A stretch of 55,585 nucleotides of DNA from Acinetobacter geminorum (lineage in GTDB: Bacteria > Pseudomonadota > Gammaproteobacteria > Pseudomonadales > Moraxellaceae), in contig NZ_JABELE010000019.1 of assembly GCF_013009345.1 (NCBI RefSeq), positions 1-55,585 of the forward strand. Direction: 5' to 3'. Positions 53,685 to 55,585 of this stretch are shown here, in pieces. The notes under the pieces were generated by a model that made no database searches, was not told the DNA's origin, and worked only from the letters and a program-made list of their open reading frames with translations. A program made the translations under genes and the position numbers. Numbering within the stretch: the first letter of the stretch is position 1; every line of letters begins with the position of its first letter.

Positions 53685-55585
53685 ATGCCTGAAATACAAA
53701 TTATTGCTAAGGACAATCATAAAACCTTAGCAACAACAGAGGGAACTTCTGCAAAACTTTCAGAAGCATCGGTCGTATTGGTAAAAGTAGCTGCCAGTGA
53801 TGTGTTGGTAGTAAATAGGGAGGGTACCAATGCAGTTGTTCGGCTAAAAAATGGCCAAACCATTGTTATTGAAGACTTCTTTAGTGGAACAGCTGAGCCT
53901 AAAGATAACAGCCTAGTTTTTCAAGATGAAAATGGACAGTTGATTTGGGCAAAATTCAAAGATGCTGAAAATGATGCGGACGCCGATGCTGATGCAGACG
54001 CTGATGCTGATGCTGACAGTGATGTGGAACCACAAGCACTGGTAGCTGAGGATTTACCTGCTGCTTTACCGGCAGAAGCACCACAAGAGTTGGTATCTGA
54101 CGTTATTTACCAGCCTATTTCCTCAATAGAACCATTACTTTATCACGATGCAGGTGTAAACCCATGGTTGTGGGCAGCTATTCCTTTAGTTGCGGGCGGT
54201 ATTATCGCTGCAGCATCGAATAGTGATAATGATGATGACTCAACACCTGCTGACACCACTCCACCAAATACAGATGGAGTCACTTTCTCGGTTGATCCTG
54301 TTACTTCAGATAACGTAATTAATGCATCAGAAGCAGCAGGTAATGTCACGATTACTGGTGTTCTGAAAAACGTTCCTTCAGATGCGGCTACTACAGCCGT
54401 TACAGTTGTTATTAATGGGGTAACTTATAATGCAACTGTAAATAGTGCAGCAGGTACATGGACAGTAAGTGTACCGGGCAGCGGGTTGATTGCTGATACA
54501 GATAAAACGATTGATGCCAAAGTAACCTTTACTGATGCAGCAGGTAATAGTAGCACTGTTAACGATACTCAAACTTATACGATTGATACGGCTGCACCGA
54601 ATGCACCGGTGATTGACCCAGTTAACGGGACAGACCCGATTACAGGTACAGCAGAACCTGGTTCAACAGTAACTGTGACATATCCAGACGGTAGTACAGC
54701 AAGTGTTGTAGCAGGACCGGACGGTACGTGGACTGTGCCAAACCCTGGTCTGAATGATGGCGATGAAGTTGAGGCGATTGCTACAGATCCAGCAGGCAAT
54801 CCATCAGGCCCAACAACAGCTGTTGTTGACGCAGTTGGTCCAAATACGGATGGTGTTAACTTTGCTGTTGATTCGGTAACAGCTGATAATGTGATTAATG
54901 CATCAGAAGCAGCAGGTAATGTCACGATTACTGGTGTTCTGAAAAACGTTCCTTCAGATGCGGCTACTACAGCCGTTACAGTTGTTATTAATGGGGTAAC
55001 TTATAATGCAACTGTAAATAGTGCAGCAGGTACATGGACAGTAAGTGTACCGGGCAGCGGGTTGGTTGCTGATACAGATAAAACGATTGATGCCAAAGTA
55101 ACCTTTACTGATGCAGCAGGTAATAGTAGCACTGTTAACGATACTCAAATTTATACACTGGATACGGCAGCTCCTGCAGCACCAGTGATTGACCCGGTTA
55201 ACGGGACAGATCCAATTACAGGTACAGCAGAACCTGGTTCAACAGTGACTGTGACATATCCAGATGGTAGTACGGCAAGTGTTGTAGCAGGACCGGATGG
55301 TACTTGGACTGTGCCAAACCCAGGCTTAAATGATGGTGATACGGTAACAGCAGTAACAGAAGATCCTGCGGGCAATACCTCAGGCCCGGCAACAGCAGTG
55401 GTTGATGCAGTTGCGCCGACAGTCGCACTGGATGATGTACTCACGAACGACAGCACACCTGCGTTAACCGGTACAGTCAATGATCCGACAGCCACTGTAG
55501 TTGTCAATGTGGATGGTGTTGACTATCCGGCAGTGAACAATGGTGACGGCACCTGGACGCTTGCAGACAATACACTGCCTGCGTT
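53685..55585 (+). CDS. bap: Bap-like giant biofilm adhesin, N-terminal part (cut by window end)
   Basis: Open from ATG 53685 (AAAGGA at 53671-53676) to the window edge, 633 residues without a stop. Layout: a BapA-prefix-like region (1-90; ASDVLVVNREGTNAVVRLKNGQTIVIEDFF), an Asp-Ala dipeptide tract (about 93-111), a hydrophobic stretch (PWLWAAIPLVAGGIIAAAS, about 160-178), then Ig-like repeats from about residue 192, with ITGTAEPGSTVTVTYPDG, DGTWTVPNPGLNDGD and ITDPAGN-type ends. Two 192-residue units are nearly identical. Bap in A. baumannii is a type I-secreted surface protein needed for biofilm (established knowledge); Bap versus a Bap-like paralogue cannot be decided without the rest. The gene is richer in G+C than its surroundings. 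Confidence 0.9.
   Translation, partial: MPEIQIIAKDNHKTLATTEGTSAKLSEASVVLVKVAASDVLVVNREGTNAVVRLKNGQTIVIEDFFSGTAEPKDNSLVFQDENGQLIWAKFKDAENDADADADADADADADSDVEPQALVAEDLPAALPAEAPQELVSDVIYQPISSIEPLLYHDAGVNPWLWAAIPLVAGGIIAAASNSDNDDDSTPADTTPPNTDGVTFSVDPVTSDNVINASEAAGNVTITGVLKNVPSDAATTAVTVVINGVTYNATVNSAAGTWTVSVPGSGLIADTDKTIDAKVTFTDAAGNSSTVNDTQTYTIDTAAPNAPVIDPVNGTDPITGTAEPGSTVTVTYPDGSTASVVAGPDGTWTVPNPGLNDGDEVEAIATDPAGNPSGPTTAVVDAVGPNTDGVNFAVDSVTADNVINASEAAGNVTITGVLKNVPSDAATTAVTVVINGVTYNATVNSAAGTWTVSVPGSGLVADTDKTIDAKVTFTDAAGNSSTVNDTQIYTLDTAAPAAPVIDPVNGTDPITGTAEPGSTVTVTYPDGSTASVVAGPDGTWTVPNPGLNDGDTVTAVTEDPAGNTSGPATAVVDAVAPTVALDDVLTNDSTPALTGTVNDPTATVVVNVDGVDYPAVNNGDGTWTLADNTLPA
53961..54020 (+). repeat. 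Asp-Ala hexanucleotide repeat in the adhesin gene
   Basis: About nine GAY-GCN units in tandem. Unit length is a multiple of three, so gain or loss of units changes the protein length but not the frame. Confidence 0.85.
54264..55415 (+). repeat. Two tandem 576-bp repeats in the adhesin gene
   Basis: The sequence CCAAATAC at 54264 recurs at 54840 and all later landmarks keep the same 576-base offset. The core 54318-54565 and its copy 54894-55141 differ at only a few positions; the flanks of each unit are more diverged. Confidence 0.92.

Noticed and set aside
53961..55415. Repeats that might suggest a CRISPR array
   Set aside because: Repeats are in frame, coding, 6 or 576 bases long, and there are no short spacers or cas genes.
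54143..55507. Several minus-strand ORFs, two of them nearly identical
   Set aside because: They mirror the tandem repeats of the adhesin gene; the plus-strand reading has ribosome site and domain match.

Overview
The window reads as a chromosomal segment of Acinetobacter, most likely the A. baumannii / A. calcoaceticus-baumannii group. It carries the resistance-nodulation-division pump AdeIJK, a citrate cycle block (gltA divergent from sdhCDAB-sucAB-lpdA-sucCD), and the start of a Bap-type giant biofilm adhesin. Base composition is AT-rich with Acinetobacter-like codon use. No tRNA, rRNA, CRISPR array or insertion sequence was recognised. The species call is inference from gene content; the gene calls rest on motifs visible in the translations.

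Layout. 1-1490: a small AT-rich accessory module, a two-helix membrane protein with a damaged or recoded 5' end overlapping a stand-alone DGQHR (DndB-like) gene. 1517-7391: valS (-), an unrecognised 223-residue protein, a short-chain dehydrogenase, an NTF2-like protein and a tandem pair of YbjQ-family genes. 7460-14117: the AdeIJK pump operon led by a PAP2 lipid phosphatase gene, with a candidate promoter embedded in a perfect inverted repeat. 14222-17274: a polytopic membrane protein of the so-called site-specific recombinase family downstream of ispB. 17598-24648: rplU-rpmA, lolA, a lipoprotein, serS, cysG, trmL, and a divergent HxlR regulator/flavodoxin pair. 24656-31238 (-): a PuuP-like permease, an iron alcohol dehydrogenase with an SCP2-like partner, lipB, the ybeD homologue and rpoD. 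31526-34055: a tiny acidic protein, a UPF0149 protein, trhO and a DUF1289 protein. 34130-48056: the citrate cycle genes. 48374-53227: trpS, a DUF808 protein, a zinc metallopeptidase and a CPA1 Na+/H+ antiporter. 53685-end: the N-terminal part of a Bap-like adhesin, cut by the window edge.

How it works together. The citrate cycle block encodes citrate synthase, succinate dehydrogenase, the 2-oxoglutarate dehydrogenase complex (E1, E2, E3) and succinyl-CoA synthetase, that is, the 2-oxoglutarate to fumarate segment plus the entry enzyme. The two promoter-proximal genes sdhC and sucA each have a long leader with several hairpins, which suggests post-transcriptional control. The pump operon links drug and lipid efflux to a membrane lipid phosphatase.

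Most interesting leads: the inverted repeat over the pap2-adeIJK promoter, the structured sucA and sdhC leaders, the DGQHR/two-helix module at the left edge, the membrane nature of the protein usually labelled recombinase, a 37-codon ORF in the gltA-sdhC gap, and the 576-bp in-frame tandem repeat in the adhesin gene.
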